Positions 9,534-18,025 of a stretch of DNA of 64,000 nucleotides are shown here, one piece after another. The stretch's first letter is position 1. Each line of letters starts with the position of its first letter. The DNA lies in NCBI RefSeq assembly GCF_003987095.1, contig NZ_PIQA01000001.1, forward strand, positions 372,001-436,000. The letters are read 5' to 3'. The position numbers were made by a program, and so were the translations under genes. The stretch is from Idiomarina piscisalsi. GTDB taxonomy: Bacteria; Pseudomonadota; Gammaproteobacteria; Enterobacterales; Alteromonadaceae. The notes under the pieces were generated by a model, which saw only the letters and a list, made by a program, of their open reading frames with translations, ran no database searches and was not told the origin of the DNA.

Positions 9534-11255
9534 ATGAAAACATTTACAACAAGAGCTGTTACTGCCGCTATTTTGTCATCGCTGTCACTGTCAGCTGCCG
9601 CTGACTTGTATCAGGTAGAAGAAGTGCCGACAGCGGACAACTTCCGTCATAGCTTTGCCAGAGATATTAACGCTCAAAATTTTGTGGTGGGTGTTTCGCG
9701 CTTACCAGAAACCGCAGAAATTGACTTTGAGCGCTTGGGAATTGAAGACCCGGACACTCTAACTGACGAGCAAATTGTTAACTTTATTCGTAATCTTGCA
9801 AACGAAAGCTCTTCAGAAACGCAAAGACAGCGTATAGGGCTTAATCAAGCATTCTATTTTGATACGACACCCCAACCGGTAGAACCTATACCACCAACAG
9901 GTGAGCAATGGGCAGACAGTACAGACAGCTTTTTCTACAGCATAAACAATGCTAACTCGGCTGTGGGTTACAGTACAGCGCCTTACGAGCTTATTGAGTA
10001 TACCTACACCGATGGCGACGGTGAGGAGCAAACGCGAGAGTATTTTGTCTCTGACTTTATTACCCGTGGTGTTTGGTTTAACAATGGTCAGATGAATCGA
10101 ATTGAGCCTTCTAATGAAGCCGGAGCTCAGTACTTGGGCGGTGAAACCGCGTTAATGGATATTAACGACTCAGGTTTAGCAGCCGGTTATGCGAGTGTGG
10201 CAGTCAGCCCTTTAGCTGAAGAGCGAATTGCTGACTGTACGCCTGAAGACGAAGAAACCATAGTTACAGCTCCTGTGGAAGTTTGCGCATGGAATACCTG
10301 GTTCTCCTTAAAAAATAGTGCAGCCGGTAATATTGAACCTTTTCGCTTCAGCTTTTATTCCCGAAGAAGCAATAGCGGCTCCTTTAGAGCCAACCGCTCT
10401 ATCTACGACGTTCGCGGCTTCTTATGGCAGTTAGACGCCAGTGGTAACGTTGTTGGTGAACCACAGCGGCTAGGCACCTTAATGCCTCGCAAAGAAGACG
10501 ATAAAAACGACTTTTCGAGCTATGCATACACGGTGAATAACAACGGTATAGCAGGTGGCCAGAGTTGGACGTATCACCCTGACTTAGACGCGATAAAAAT
10601 GCCGGCTATTTTTGTTGAAGGCGAAGCCTTAGCGGTAACAGAAGACACAAAATATCGTTGGGGTTCGGTCAATGATATTAACGATAATAACGTTGCGACG
10701 GGTTACCTTGCCGAAGTTATTTCGTCTAAGCTGAGAACTACCGGCTTCATTTATAGTGTGGACAACGAACAGCTTACAACCTTACCGGGGTTCTTCACTG
10801 GCTCATCTACAGTCGCTAATGCTATTAATGATGACGGTATTGTGGTCGGGACTGGAGAAGTTGAAGCGACCTTAGCGACTCGCGACAGAGCTGGATTTAT
10901 GTTCGACTCAACAGAAGAGGGCGCTGAGTTTATTAATTTGAACGATACAATAAGCTGTGACGAACCTTACAATATTATTGAAGCGAACAGCATCAACGAC
11001 AGTGGTGTTATTGTTGCAACCGCACTCAAATCTGAAGAGTACACTGACAGCGAAGGGGAAACTCAAACACGCGACGTGGTCGTTACGGTGAAACTTGACC
11101 CTTCGGCAGCTGATGGCGAGCTAAACGACTGTACCCAACAAGAAAACCGTGTTGAAAGACAAGGTGCAAGTTTAGGTCTTGGCACGTTGCTCGGCTTTAT
11201 GGGGTTAGGCGCACTTATTTCTGTATTTCGCCGTAAATCAAAAATTAATAGCTAA
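9534..11255 (+). CDS. Exported DUF3466 protein with HAF-type repeats and C-terminal anchor-like tail
   Basis: A 573-residue protein of unknown function. A Sec signal peptide with probable cleavage after SAAA (residues 1-23) indicates export. At least seven copies of a short beta motif of the form xxINxxGxVVGxS occur near residues 43, 136, 209, 333, 380, 428 and 485 (for example DINDSGLAAGYA and NAINDDGIVVGTG). These resemble HAF extracellular repeats and suggest a beta-rich repeat fold. The C-terminus has a glycine-rich hydrophobic segment (GASLGLGTLLGFMGLGALI) followed by FRRK, like a GlyGly-CTERM sorting tail with GA in place of GG. Four cysteines in the body could form disulfides. It follows uup by 14 bases and a strong terminator follows it. 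Confidence 0.8.
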   Translation: MKTFTTRAVTAAILSSLSLSAAADLYQVEEVPTADNFRHSFARDINAQNFVVGVSRLPETAEIDFERLGIEDPDTLTDEQIVNFIRNLANESSSETQRQRIGLNQAFYFDTTPQPVEPIPPTGEQWADSTDSFFYSINNANSAVGYSTAPYELIEYTYTDGDGEEQTREYFVSDFITRGVWFNNGQMNRIEPSNEAGAQYLGGETALMDINDSGLAAGYASVAVSPLAEERIADCTPEDEETIVTAPVEVCAWNTWFSLKNSAAGNIEPFRFSFYSRRSNSGSFRANRSIYDVRGFLWQLDASGNVVGEPQRLGTLMPRKEDDKNDFSSYAYTVNNNGIAGGQSWTYHPDLDAIKMPAIFVEGEALAVTEDTKYRWGSVNDINDNNVATGYLAEVISSKLRTTGFIYSVDNEQLTTLPGFFTGSSTVANAINDDGIVVGTGEVEATLATRDRAGFMFDSTEEGAEFINLNDTISCDEPYNIIEANSINDSGVIVATALKSEEYTDSEGETQTRDVVVTVKLDPSAADGELNDCTQQENRVERQGASLGLGTLLGFMGLGALISVFRRKSKINS

Positions 11256-11268
11256 ACGTTCTATATAA

Positions 11269-11324
11269 AAAAGTGGCAGAGTTTCAATTCGTTAAAAAAT
11301 GTCAACTGAGACTCTGCCACTTTT
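11269..11324. terminator. Strong terminator after the DUF3466 gene
   Basis: A perfect 14-bp inverted repeat (AAAAGTGGCAGAGT at 11269-11282 and its complement at 11311-11324). A further four pairs, including one G-T, extend the stem inward. The right arm ends in TTTT on the + strand and the left arm gives six T on the - strand. It ends the uup/DUF3466 transcript ahead of rmf. Confidence 0.85.
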
Positions 11325-11328
11325 ACAA

Positions 11329-11356
11329 TTGAACTCTCTCCAAATAAGTCTATCAA
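11329..11356 (+). promoter_or_regulatory. Candidate rmf promoter and structured leader
   Basis: TTGAAC (11329-11334), 16 bases, then TATCAA (11351-11356). Initiation near 11363 would place a short hairpin (AGAGGC 11363-11368 with GCCTCT 11380-11385) at the 5' end of the rmf mRNA, where it could stabilise the message. In E. coli rmf is strongly induced in stationary phase by ppGpp; no such signal can be read here. Confidence 0.35.
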
Positions 11357-11424
11357 TAGTAGAGAGGCATTAATAAAAAGCCTCTTTAAAAGAACAACTG
11401 TGAACAACAGGCGAGGATAGATTT

Positions 11425-11601
11425 ATGAAAAGACAAAAACGCGATCGCTTTGAAAGAGCTCACACTCAAGGCTTTAAAGCCGGCTTACATGGGCGTTCGA
11501 AAGATAACTGTCCTTATCAAACTCAAGACGAGTTTAGGTCGCATTGGTTAGGTGGCTGGAGAGACGCCATGGAAGCAAGGAATACCGGCTTGTTTCGCTA
11601 A
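11425..11601 (+). CDS. rmf: Ribosome modulation factor RMF
   Basis: A small basic protein that dimerises 70S ribosomes into inactive 100S particles in stationary phase. The 58-residue product begins MKRQKRDRFERAHTQGFKAG and contains GRSKDNCPYQT and HWLGGWRDAME, near-identical in pattern to E. coli RMF (55 residues). A GAGGAT ribosome site lies 6-11 bases before the ATG. It has its own terminators on either side, so it is monocistronic. The neighbour fabA on the opposite strand is as in E. coli. Confidence 0.95.
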   Translation: MKRQKRDRFERAHTQGFKAGLHGRSKDNCPYQTQDEFRSHWLGGWRDAMEARNTGLFR

Positions 11602-11622
11602 TTTGTCATTCCTTTAAAGGAG

Positions 11623-11656
11623 AAACGCCGATAGTTGTCGCTATCGGCGTTTTTGT
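11623..11656. terminator. rmf terminator
   Basis: A perfect 12-bp stem (AAACGCCGATAG at 11623-11634 and CTATCGGCGTTT at 11641-11652) with a 6-base loop and a T-rich tail on the + strand. It may also stop fabA transcription from the other side, though the T run there is shorter. Confidence 0.9.
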
Positions 11657-11680
11657 TTTAAGCAGACTTATGTCGTGCAA

Positions 11681-12193
11681 TTAAAACGTTGAAGTATCAG
11701 TAAATAATCCGACTTTTAAGTCTTTCGCAGTGTAAATCTCACGGCCATCAACTTCAACACGGCCGTCGCCAACGCCCATGAACAGCTTGCGTTTTATAAC
11801 GCGTTTCATATCAATGTAATAACTGACTTTCTTATGCTCAGGCAGAATTTGTCCAGTAAACTTAACTTCGCCAACGCCTAATGCACGACCGCGACCGGGA
11901 CCGCCTGACCATGCCAGGTGAAAGCCCAGCAATTGCCACATTGCGTCTAAGCCTAAGCATCCCGGCATGACTGGGTCACCAATAAAGTGACACTGGAAAA
12001 ACCAAAGATCAGGGTTAATATCTAATTCTGCGTGAATATAGCCTTTGCCATGAGCGCCGCCATCTTCGCTAATCTCGACGATTCTATCCATCATTAACAT
12101 ATCAGGGGCGGGTAGCTTGCTGTTACCTGGACCAAACATTTCACCGCGGCTGCAAGCCAGCAGCTCTTCACGAGTAAAGCTCGACTGATTCAT
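11681..12193 (-). CDS. fabA: 3-hydroxydecanoyl-[ACP] dehydratase/isomerase FabA
   Basis: Dehydrates 3-hydroxyacyl-ACP and isomerises trans-2-decenoyl-ACP to the cis-3 form, the branch point of anaerobic-type unsaturated fatty acid synthesis; cytoplasmic homodimer. The 170-residue hot-dog protein shows the active-site segment [20 protein letters not shown] with His69 and Asp83 (E. coli His70 and Asp84). Its partner FabB is not in the window. A palindrome in its promoter (12229-12252) looks like a FabR operator. Confidence 0.97.
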   Translation of the reverse strand: MNQSSFTREELLACSRGEMFGPGNSKLPAPDMLMMDRIVEISEDGGAHGKGYIHAELDINPDLWFFQCHFIGDPVMPGCLGLDAMWQLLGFHLAWSGGPGRGRALGVGEVKFTGQILPEHKKVSYYIDMKRVIKRKLFMGVGDGRVEVDGREIYTAKDLKVGLFTDTSTF

Positions 12194-12228
12194 AAAAACC
12201 TTAAGTAATTGAAAAAACTGTGCAGCAG

Positions 12229-12252
12229 TTTAGCGTACAGCTGTACGCTAAA
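12229..12252 (-). promoter_or_regulatory. Probable FabR operator in the fabA promoter
   Basis: A perfect 24-bp palindrome (TTTAGCGTACAG then CTGTACGCTAAA). On the reverse strand it sits between TTGTTT and TAAACT, which are 17 bases apart and can serve as -35 and -10 of fabA, so a bound protein would block the polymerase. The core AGCGTACA..TGTACGCT agrees with the FabR operator pattern as I remember it for gammaproteobacteria. The fabA ATG is 36 bases away. Confidence 0.7.
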
Positions 12253-12282
12253 CAAATCCGACAAGTGTTTATGAGGGAAGAA

Positions 12283-14199
12283 TTAAGAAAAAAGTCGACG
12301 CCAAAAGCCAATAGGTTGACCTGATTCATCATCTTCCAAGGTATTTTCTTTTACCTTTTGGAAAAAATTATCCGCCCTGCAGGAAGAGAGTATCTCTAAT
12401 GCTTCCTCAACGTGAGCCACAGCATAGATGTGGAAGTTCCCTTGTTTTACCGCGTCAATGACTTCCTCGTTCAAGTTCAGTTGGTGCTTATTGGAAACAG
12501 GAATAATGACGCCTTGTTCGCCATTTAAACCACGCTCTTTGCACAATGCGTAGTAGCCTTCAATCTTTTCGTTAACGGCACCAATAGATTGCACGTTACC
12601 GAACTGATCCACAGCACCAGTTATGGCTAATGATTGTTTCAGCGGAATGTTAGCTAACGCAGACATTAAACAGCACAGTTCACCTAAAGATGCACTGTCA
12701 CCATCGACCTCATAATAGGACTGCTCAAAGACAACTGTCGCAGACACCGAGAGCGGCGCGTACCTTGCAAATTGGTTTGCTAAATAGGCGCTGAGAATCA
12801 TCACGCCTTTTGTATGAATATTTCCGGACAAGTCTGACTTACGTTCAATATCAATAATATCGCCGTCGCCATAATGGATAGTCGCGGTAATTCGCGAAGG
12901 TTCGCCAAACTCGCTACCGCCCATAGTTACAACCGTAAGGCCGTTTAGCTGACCAACGGCTTCGCCATGAGTATCAATACGAACCTGCTGCTCAAGTATG
13001 CTGCGACGACTAAGCTCGGCTAAATTGCCTTCGCGATCACGCTGTTGCTGTAAAGCGTCATCAATAGCTTGCTTATCAATTTCTGTTTGGTGACGCTCTA
13101 AAGCACAACTGTTAGCTTCTCTGAGTACTTGCAACAAACGCACGGAGTTTAGCGTCAGCTCCTGCTGATAGTCAGTGTATCGCGCGCAAACCTTTAGTAG
13201 TCCCGCGTAACCGCTGTGGCTTAACGGTAAAACATCAGCAATTTGCCAAACGTAATTAAGGTAATTGAAGTAGGGGGCGACAGGCTCATTCTGAGTGGCA
13301 TAATGCCCATGAAAGTCGGCTAAAAATGGAAAGAAATGATCAAAGTCTTCATCGTACTCACGCAACTGAGCGTATTCGTTACGAGAGCCCAGTAATACAA
13401 CTTTTAAGTTCACCGGAACCGGCTCGGGACGGTAAAAAAACGCCGTGCCAGAGTCTGGTTTTGCTGGTGACCATTCCAGTTCACCACTCTCTATAACGTT
13501 TTTCAAGCGCTTCCAAAGCTTAATGTCTTCTAAAAGTTCTGCGACTTCAATGGCTAAAACGCCACCATTGGCTTTATGAATAAGTCCAGGCTCAATGAGA
13601 TGAAGCTCTGAACGAACAGTTCCTTCAATAGCCTGCACGCCAATGTGTCCAAATAGCCGCTCTTCAGTCACGCGATCACAATAATAGTAAGGAGCAGGGT
13701 GCTTGTGTGCGACTAAAATACTGGCCAGTTGTTCGCCTTGAATGTCCTCAGGCGCAACATCTCGTATTTGTTGCATAAAGTCACGCAGTTTGTGCGTGTC
13801 ATAGGTTTGAGTTATTTCTTTATAGGCTTCTTCGCGATTCTCCTTGGGTAAATTAATGAATGCCCAAACCGCTTCTAAAAATGACTCAGCAGAGCCTGAC
13901 GGAATATTAACCGCAACAGGTCGAAGAGCATCTTTTGGATTCGCCATATAAATCCAATCGTACCAACTGGAGTGTTCCCATTGGTGCTCATTAAAATATG
14001 CATTCAGTACATCACGCTTTAAAATGCCAGGTGAAAACAATGCATAGATATTTGAATACGTGCCGTATTGCTGCAGCGCATCACCAAATGCTTTAGTTGC
14101 TCTTGATTGACCAACTAATGGGTTCTCGCTCAACTTTTCTGGAAAACTTTCCAACCAAGTTTCAATGTCCGGCTGCAAAGCCTTGTAATCTAATTTCAT
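12283..14199 (-). CDS. lonH: Lon-related protease LonH (YcbZ family)
   Basis: An S16-family protein of 638 residues. The C-terminal protease domain has the serine of EVDGDSASLGE and the lysine of GAVNEKIEGYY that form the Lon Ser-Lys dyad. The N-terminal half resembles an AAA module: GLIHKANGGVLAIEVAELL is the Walker B-like region, but no P-loop of the G-x4-GKS/T form is visible, as in E. coli YcbZ. It could therefore be an ATP-independent or adaptor-type Lon relative. It lies upstream of fabA on the same strand, with 89 bases between, as in E. coli. The substrate is unknown. Confidence 0.88.
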   Translation of the reverse strand: MKLDYKALQPDIETWLESFPEKLSENPLVGQSRATKAFGDALQQYGTYSNIYALFSPGILKRDVLNAYFNEHQWEHSSWYDWIYMANPKDALRPVAVNIPSGSAESFLEAVWAFINLPKENREEAYKEITQTYDTHKLRDFMQQIRDVAPEDIQGEQLASILVAHKHPAPYYYCDRVTEERLFGHIGVQAIEGTVRSELHLIEPGLIHKANGGVLAIEVAELLEDIKLWKRLKNVIESGELEWSPAKPDSGTAFFYRPEPVPVNLKVVLLGSRNEYAQLREYDEDFDHFFPFLADFHGHYATQNEPVAPYFNYLNYVWQIADVLPLSHSGYAGLLKVCARYTDYQQELTLNSVRLLQVLREANSCALERHQTEIDKQAIDDALQQQRDREGNLAELSRRSILEQQVRIDTHGEAVGQLNGLTVVTMGGSEFGEPSRITATIHYGDGDIIDIERKSDLSGNIHTKGVMILSAYLANQFARYAPLSVSATVVFEQSYYEVDGDSASLGELCCLMSALANIPLKQSLAITGAVDQFGNVQSIGAVNEKIEGYYALCKERGLNGEQGVIIPVSNKHQLNLNEEVIDAVKQGNFHIYAVAHVEEALEILSSCRADNFFQKVKENTLEDDESGQPIGFWRRLFS

Positions 14200-14354
14200 A
14201 AAACCGTCTCTTTATTATCTATGAGCGCATGATACCAGAATTCCTGAGTAACCGATGATTTGGGCCGTAAAACGCCATATTAGATGATTACGTATAATGT
14301 ATATTATGTTAAATAAGATATATAAAAGGATAATCAAGGCGGTAAGCGCTAACT

Positions 14355-15266
14355 TTAAAACGTGTGCTCTGCTACTTCAGGAAGTTTTTCAGCAAGAAAA
14401 TCTATTAAGGTTCTTACCGCAGGTTTAAGTCCACGGCGATGAGAATATGTCATGTGCATAATGCCAACCGGTAAGTTCCAGTTTGGTAGTAACTGAACAA
14501 GCAGCCCTTCAGATACCGCTTGCTGTCCTATGTAATTTGGCAATGCGACAATTCCCTGGTTATTAATGGCGGCTTCTTTTAACAGAATCATGTCGTCGCT
14601 AATCAGTTTCGGCTGGAAATTAATTTGCTGCTTGTCGCCTTGTTCATTGGTTAGCTGATAATGGTAACGACCGCTGGTGTAATGCAAACTGAGTTGTGGG
14701 TGTTGTATTAAGTCCTGGGGCTCTTTAACCGGCTGCGCGTTTAACAGCTCAGGAGAAATAAACAAACTCGATGGCGACTCTGTTAATGGTCGGGCAATTA
14801 ACGAGGAGTCTTCAATATACGGACGTACGCGAAGCGCAATGTCGATATTTTCATCAATTAGGTTAACCGGCCTATTGGTAGCAATGACATTAAGCTGCAC
14901 TTCGGGATATTTATCCATAAACTCTGGTAGTACTTTGACCAGTAAACTTTGGCTGATTGCATACGGACAACTTATATTGACACGACCTCTGGGCTTTTCT
15001 AACAATGCCTGAGTCACCATTTGCGCAGACTCAGCTGCATCAACTAATGATTCGCAATGCACCAAGAATGCTTCGCCAACGTCAGTAAGCTTTAACCCTG
15101 ACCGTCCCCTATTTACAAGACGTACGCCCTGCTCTTTCTCTAGCTGACTAAGCCTGCGGCTTATGGTCGACTTCGGTAGCTCTAATTCTCTTGCCGCCTC
15201 ATTAATACTGCCGGCGCGCACCGTGCGGGCGAATAAATAGTAATTCGCAATATTGGGTATAGACAT
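14355..15266 (-). CDS. LysR-family transcriptional regulator
   Basis: A 303-residue regulator. The N-terminal winged helix-turn-helix (about residues 1-62) contains AREL-LPKSTISRRLSQLEKEQGVRLVNR. A periplasmic-binding-like effector domain follows from about residue 90 (RGRVNISCPYAISQSLL). It reads away from the azoR gene across 116 bases, the usual arrangement for a LysR protein that controls its divergent neighbour and itself. The HTH sequence is of the type seen in quinone- and aldehyde-responsive regulators such as YhaJ/QhpR-like proteins, but the ligand cannot be told. Confidence 0.9.
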   Translation of the reverse strand: MSIPNIANYYLFARTVRAGSINEAARELELPKSTISRRLSQLEKEQGVRLVNRGRSGLKLTDVGEAFLVHCESLVDAAESAQMVTQALLEKPRGRVNISCPYAISQSLLVKVLPEFMDKYPEVQLNVIATNRPVNLIDENIDIALRVRPYIEDSSLIARPLTESPSSLFISPELLNAQPVKEPQDLIQHPQLSLHYTSGRYHYQLTNEQGDKQQINFQPKLISDDMILLKEAAINNQGIVALPNYIGQQAVSEGLLVQLLPNWNLPVGIMHMTYSHRRGLKPAVRTLIDFLAEKLPEVAEHTF

Positions 15267-15268
15267 AA

Positions 15269-15328
15269 GTGTTCTAATTTTGGAACGTTTAATCCCATTT
15301 TATCGTCTTTTCATTTAATTCGGAACAC
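15269..15328. promoter_or_regulatory. Candidate LysR operator between the regulator and azoR
   Basis: GTTC-N8-GAAC (15271-15286) is a palindrome just before the regulator gene. A third half-site GAACAC lies at 15323-15328 and matches GTGTTC at 15269-15274 in reverse. Two half-site groups about 50 bases apart are typical of LysR recognition and activation sites. Confidence 0.45.
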
Positions 15329-15382
15329 GTAGTATTAACGCCAACATTATGAATAAGGTAAGACTTAAAGGAGCTATACCCT

Positions 15383-15946
15383 ATGAACGTATTGCATTTA
15401 GACTCTGGTATTTTTGTTGAAGGCTCAGTGAGCCGTCAGTTAAGTGCTGACATTATTAAGAAGCTACAAGCCGAAAGCGATATTTCGGTAAAACACCGTG
15501 ACTTAGTGACTGACGCTATTCCGCACTTAGGCGCTGATGAATTGTTAGCTGAAGATAAGCCATTAATTAACGAACTGATTGAAGAGCTCAAAAACGCCGA
15601 TGTTTTAGTCATTGGCGCCCCTATGTACAACTTCACTATTCCTACACAGCTTAAAGCCTGGATCGATCGGGTATTGCAGGCAGGCGTAACCTTCCGTTAT
15701 ACCGAAAATGGTCCTGAAGGTTTGCTGGAAGGCAAAAAAGCCTATATTGCTTCAGGTCGTGGCGGTGTCTATTCAAGCGGCGACGCGAGTGCGCTTGATC
15801 ACCAGGAAGCTTACCTAAAAACCGCACTGTCTTTTATCGGCATTACCGATGTTGAAGTCGTTCGTGCTGAAGGCCTAAACATGGGTGATGAGGCACGAGA
15901 GCAAGGTTTGTCGAATGCTCAGTCACAAGTAGCAGACATTGCCTAG
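15383..15946 (+). CDS. azoR: FMN-dependent NADH:quinone/azo reductase
   Basis: A flavodoxin-fold reductase that reduces quinones and azo compounds by two-electron transfer from NADH using FMN; cytoplasmic dimer. The 187-residue product has the N-terminal FMN loop VLHLDSGIFVEGSVSRQLS, the PMYNFTIPTQLKAWIDRV segment (about 80-97) and the ASGRGGVYSSG glycine loop, all family hallmarks. It is a little shorter than E. coli AzoR (201). A strong AAAGGAG site lies before the ATG. The divergent LysR gene probably controls it, which points to an electrophile or quinone response. Confidence 0.92.
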   Translation: MNVLHLDSGIFVEGSVSRQLSADIIKKLQAESDISVKHRDLVTDAIPHLGADELLAEDKPLINELIEELKNADVLVIGAPMYNFTIPTQLKAWIDRVLQAGVTFRYTENGPEGLLEGKKAYIASGRGGVYSSGDASALDHQEAYLKTALSFIGITDVEVVRAEGLNMGDEAREQGLSNAQSQVADIA

Positions 15947-16246
15947 TTTGCAAACGGTCGGCGAATTGCGAAGGTGACAAAACCAATCAATTCGCCACTT
16001 CGATAAAGTTATTTATAATTAACATTAGGTAAATTAAATAGCCACTTGTAGATGGATAAGTCAAACCCAACCACAAACAAACCTGTCGCCAGATAGTTTG
16101 ATGAACAACCTTGCCAGATTAGACGTCAAGCACCATAAACGGTGGTTTTATCAGCAAGTTCTTTGACTTTGGTCTACTTTTCTTTGTGTAAAGAAAAGGT
16201 AAATTAAGACGATATAAAGACATACTTTAAAAGTTAAGGAACGGCA
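15947..16246. other. 300-base intergenic stretch with several inverted repeats, no gene
   Basis: It holds GGCGAATTG/CAATTCGCC (15960-15968 and 15988-15996), a 9-bp stem without a T run that may weakly end azoR. AACCTTGC (16107-16114) faces GCAAGTT (16154-16160) around a smaller CACC/GGTG stem (16131-16144). CTTTTCTTT-GTGT-AAAGAAAAG (16177-16198) follows. No ORF of useful length is present; only an 18-codon run (16101-16157) is seen. The upstream half is AT-rich and may hold the chemoreceptor promoter, but I cannot pick one. Confidence 0.5.
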
Positions 16247-17887
16247 ATGAAATTAATACAGCGTCTTAGCATCACGCAGAGGCTGGTAACCTTACTCGGT
16301 ATCGCCGCCTTTGGCACCGCCTTAATGGTGGCATTTATGATGTTTATTTTAAACGGACTTTTAATAGACGAAGAAAAGCGAAAGCTGGATGCTGTATTAG
16401 ATTCGGCTCACACCATTGTTAACTACTATTACGAACAAGTTGAAAGCGGCGACTTAACCGAAGAAGAAGCCCGACAGCAAGCGTTTAACAGGCTAGACGA
16501 TATTCGTTACGAAGGTGCAGAGTATATTTTTACTCTCAACCGCCAAGGTGAAATGGTTCAGCACCCTTTTACTAAATCCCTGGTTGGCAAAAATGTGTTG
16601 TCTTACGAAGATCCAGAGGGCACTCGTTTATTTCAGGAGATGGTTAATAAAGCTCGCTCAAGTGAACAAGGCACAGTCGAATACATTTGGCAAAAAGGCA
16701 GTGATACCAATAACCTAGTGCCCAAAATTAGCCGAATTCGCGTCTTCGAACCTTGGAACATTATTCTTGGTACTGGTCAGTATACCGATAATATTGCGGC
16801 TATGTTATGGCAGGAATTCTTTAAGCTCGCTGGTCTTGCGCTGGTGCTTGCTGTTCCTTTAATGCTTTTATTTATACTGATCATTCGCTCAATCACTCGC
16901 CCGCTTAAAACCATCAACAGCGCCATGGTTGATATTGCTGAAGGTGAAGGTGACTTAACGCGTCGTTTAAACGACTCTGGCTCGGACGAGCTTGCCAGAC
17001 TCGCAGCTTCGTTTAATACCTTCGTGCATAAAATTCAGCAGCTTGTGCAAAGTGTTCAAGAAAGCGCCCAACGTGAAAGTGAAGCAGCTGAAAAACTCAC
17101 GGATCTTTCAGCTACCAGTCGGCGTCAAAGCGACGAGCTTAGCTCGCAAACAGGCTCTGTTGCTACGGCTATTACAGAGCTTTCATCGTCCGCGGCTGAA
17201 GTGGCTGAACACGCACGTCAGGCGGCAGACTCAGCGAACACGGCAGATGAAGAAGCTGGCCGCTCTGCTGTTATCGTGCGCGAGTCAGTGAATAACATTG
17301 AAGCACTGACTAATGAACTTAAGAAGGCCGGTGACCAGGCCCGCCTACTCCAGGACGGTTCGGAAAAAATTGGCAATATTCTTGGAGTCATAGTCGCTAT
17401 TGCCGAACAGACCAACTTATTGGCACTAAATGCCGCTATTGAAGCGGCGCGTGCCGGTGAGGCCGGTCGTGGATTCGCGGTTGTTGCTGACGAAGTCAGA
17501 ACGTTAGCAACTCGAACACAACACTCAACCGATGAAATTTCAGGCATTGTTGACAGCATTCAGGGCGCCATAAAAGACGTTAGCCAAATCATTACAGACG
17601 TTGAGGGTCGTTCAGCTTCGACCAATGAAGAAGCGCTGAAAGCCGAGCAAGCTATCGGTCAAATACAGGAAGCGGTTGCCAACATCTCAACCATGAACGT
17701 GCAAATTGCTTCAGCTACTGACGAGCAAAGCCGAGTCACAAAAGATCTCAACGAAAATATCACAGGTATTTCAGACCTTTCCCACGCTAACCAAGAAGCA
17801 AACGCTCAAGTTGCTGAAGTCAGTCAGAACTTAAACAAGAACAGTGTTGATTTAAGTCAACTTGTGAGCCGCTTTAAAACGCAGTAA
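16247..17887 (+). CDS. Methyl-accepting chemotaxis protein with single Cache domain
   Basis: A transmembrane chemoreceptor. The order is TM1 (about 14-37), a periplasmic sCache_2-type sensor (about 40-185, with [18 protein letters not shown] and [15 protein letters not shown]), TM2 (about 190-213), HAMP (about 213-265), and the cytoplasmic methyl-accepting/signalling domain. The signalling hairpin tip [20 protein letters not shown] is intact. The 546 residues are normal. sCache_2 receptors often sense small organic acids, but the ligand here is unknown. No che genes are nearby, so it must feed a pathway encoded elsewhere. Confidence 0.93.
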   Translation: MKLIQRLSITQRLVTLLGIAAFGTALMVAFMMFILNGLLIDEEKRKLDAVLDSAHTIVNYYYEQVESGDLTEEEARQQAFNRLDDIRYEGAEYIFTLNRQGEMVQHPFTKSLVGKNVLSYEDPEGTRLFQEMVNKARSSEQGTVEYIWQKGSDTNNLVPKISRIRVFEPWNIILGTGQYTDNIAAMLWQEFFKLAGLALVLAVPLMLLFILIIRSITRPLKTINSAMVDIAEGEGDLTRRLNDSGSDELARLAASFNTFVHKIQQLVQSVQESAQRESEAAEKLTDLSATSRRQSDELSSQTGSVATAITELSSSAAEVAEHARQAADSANTADEEAGRSAVIVRESVNNIEALTNELKKAGDQARLLQDGSEKIGNILGVIVAIAEQTNLLALNAAIEAARAGEAGRGFAVVADEVRTLATRTQHSTDEISGIVDSIQGAIKDVSQIITDVEGRSASTNEEALKAEQAIGQIQEAVANISTMNVQIASATDEQSRVTKDLNENITGISDLSHANQEANAQVAEVSQNLNKNSVDLSQLVSRFKTQ

Positions 17888-17900
17888 CCTTGAAAGTTAT

Positions 17901-17921
17901 GGGGATACTGGCAATATCCCC
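17901..17921 (+). terminator. Hairpin after the chemoreceptor gene
   Basis: GGGGATA and TATCCCC form a perfect 7-bp stem with a 7-base loop 13 bases after the stop. The tail CCTGTACCTTTT is only moderately T-rich. A second, smaller hairpin follows (AAGGAG 17966-17971 with CTCCTT 17988-17993, then TTT). Confidence 0.5.
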
Positions 17922-17997
17922 CTGTACCTTTTAGAACATAAAGCGTAAAATATAGGTACTTTTACAAGGAGTGTGTCTGGTAAAAGTCTCCTTTTTC

Positions 17998-18011
17998 CTG
18001 ATCTTAATCAT
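17998..18011. promoter_or_regulatory. Near-consensus FNR/ANR-type box before ccoN
   Basis: CTGAT-CTTA-ATCAT matches TTGAT-N4-ATCAA at 8 of 10 positions, and the core TGAT-N4-ATCA is perfect. Its centre is only about 21 bases before the ccoN ATG, too close for classic activation from -41.5 unless transcription begins inside the reading frame. It may be a repression site or chance. Confidence 0.35.
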
Positions 18012-18025
18012 TGCGGATTTAAAAG

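Noticed and set aside
16101-16157. 18-codon ORF before the chemoreceptor
   Set aside because: Too short, no ribosome site; better explained as part of an inverted-repeat element.
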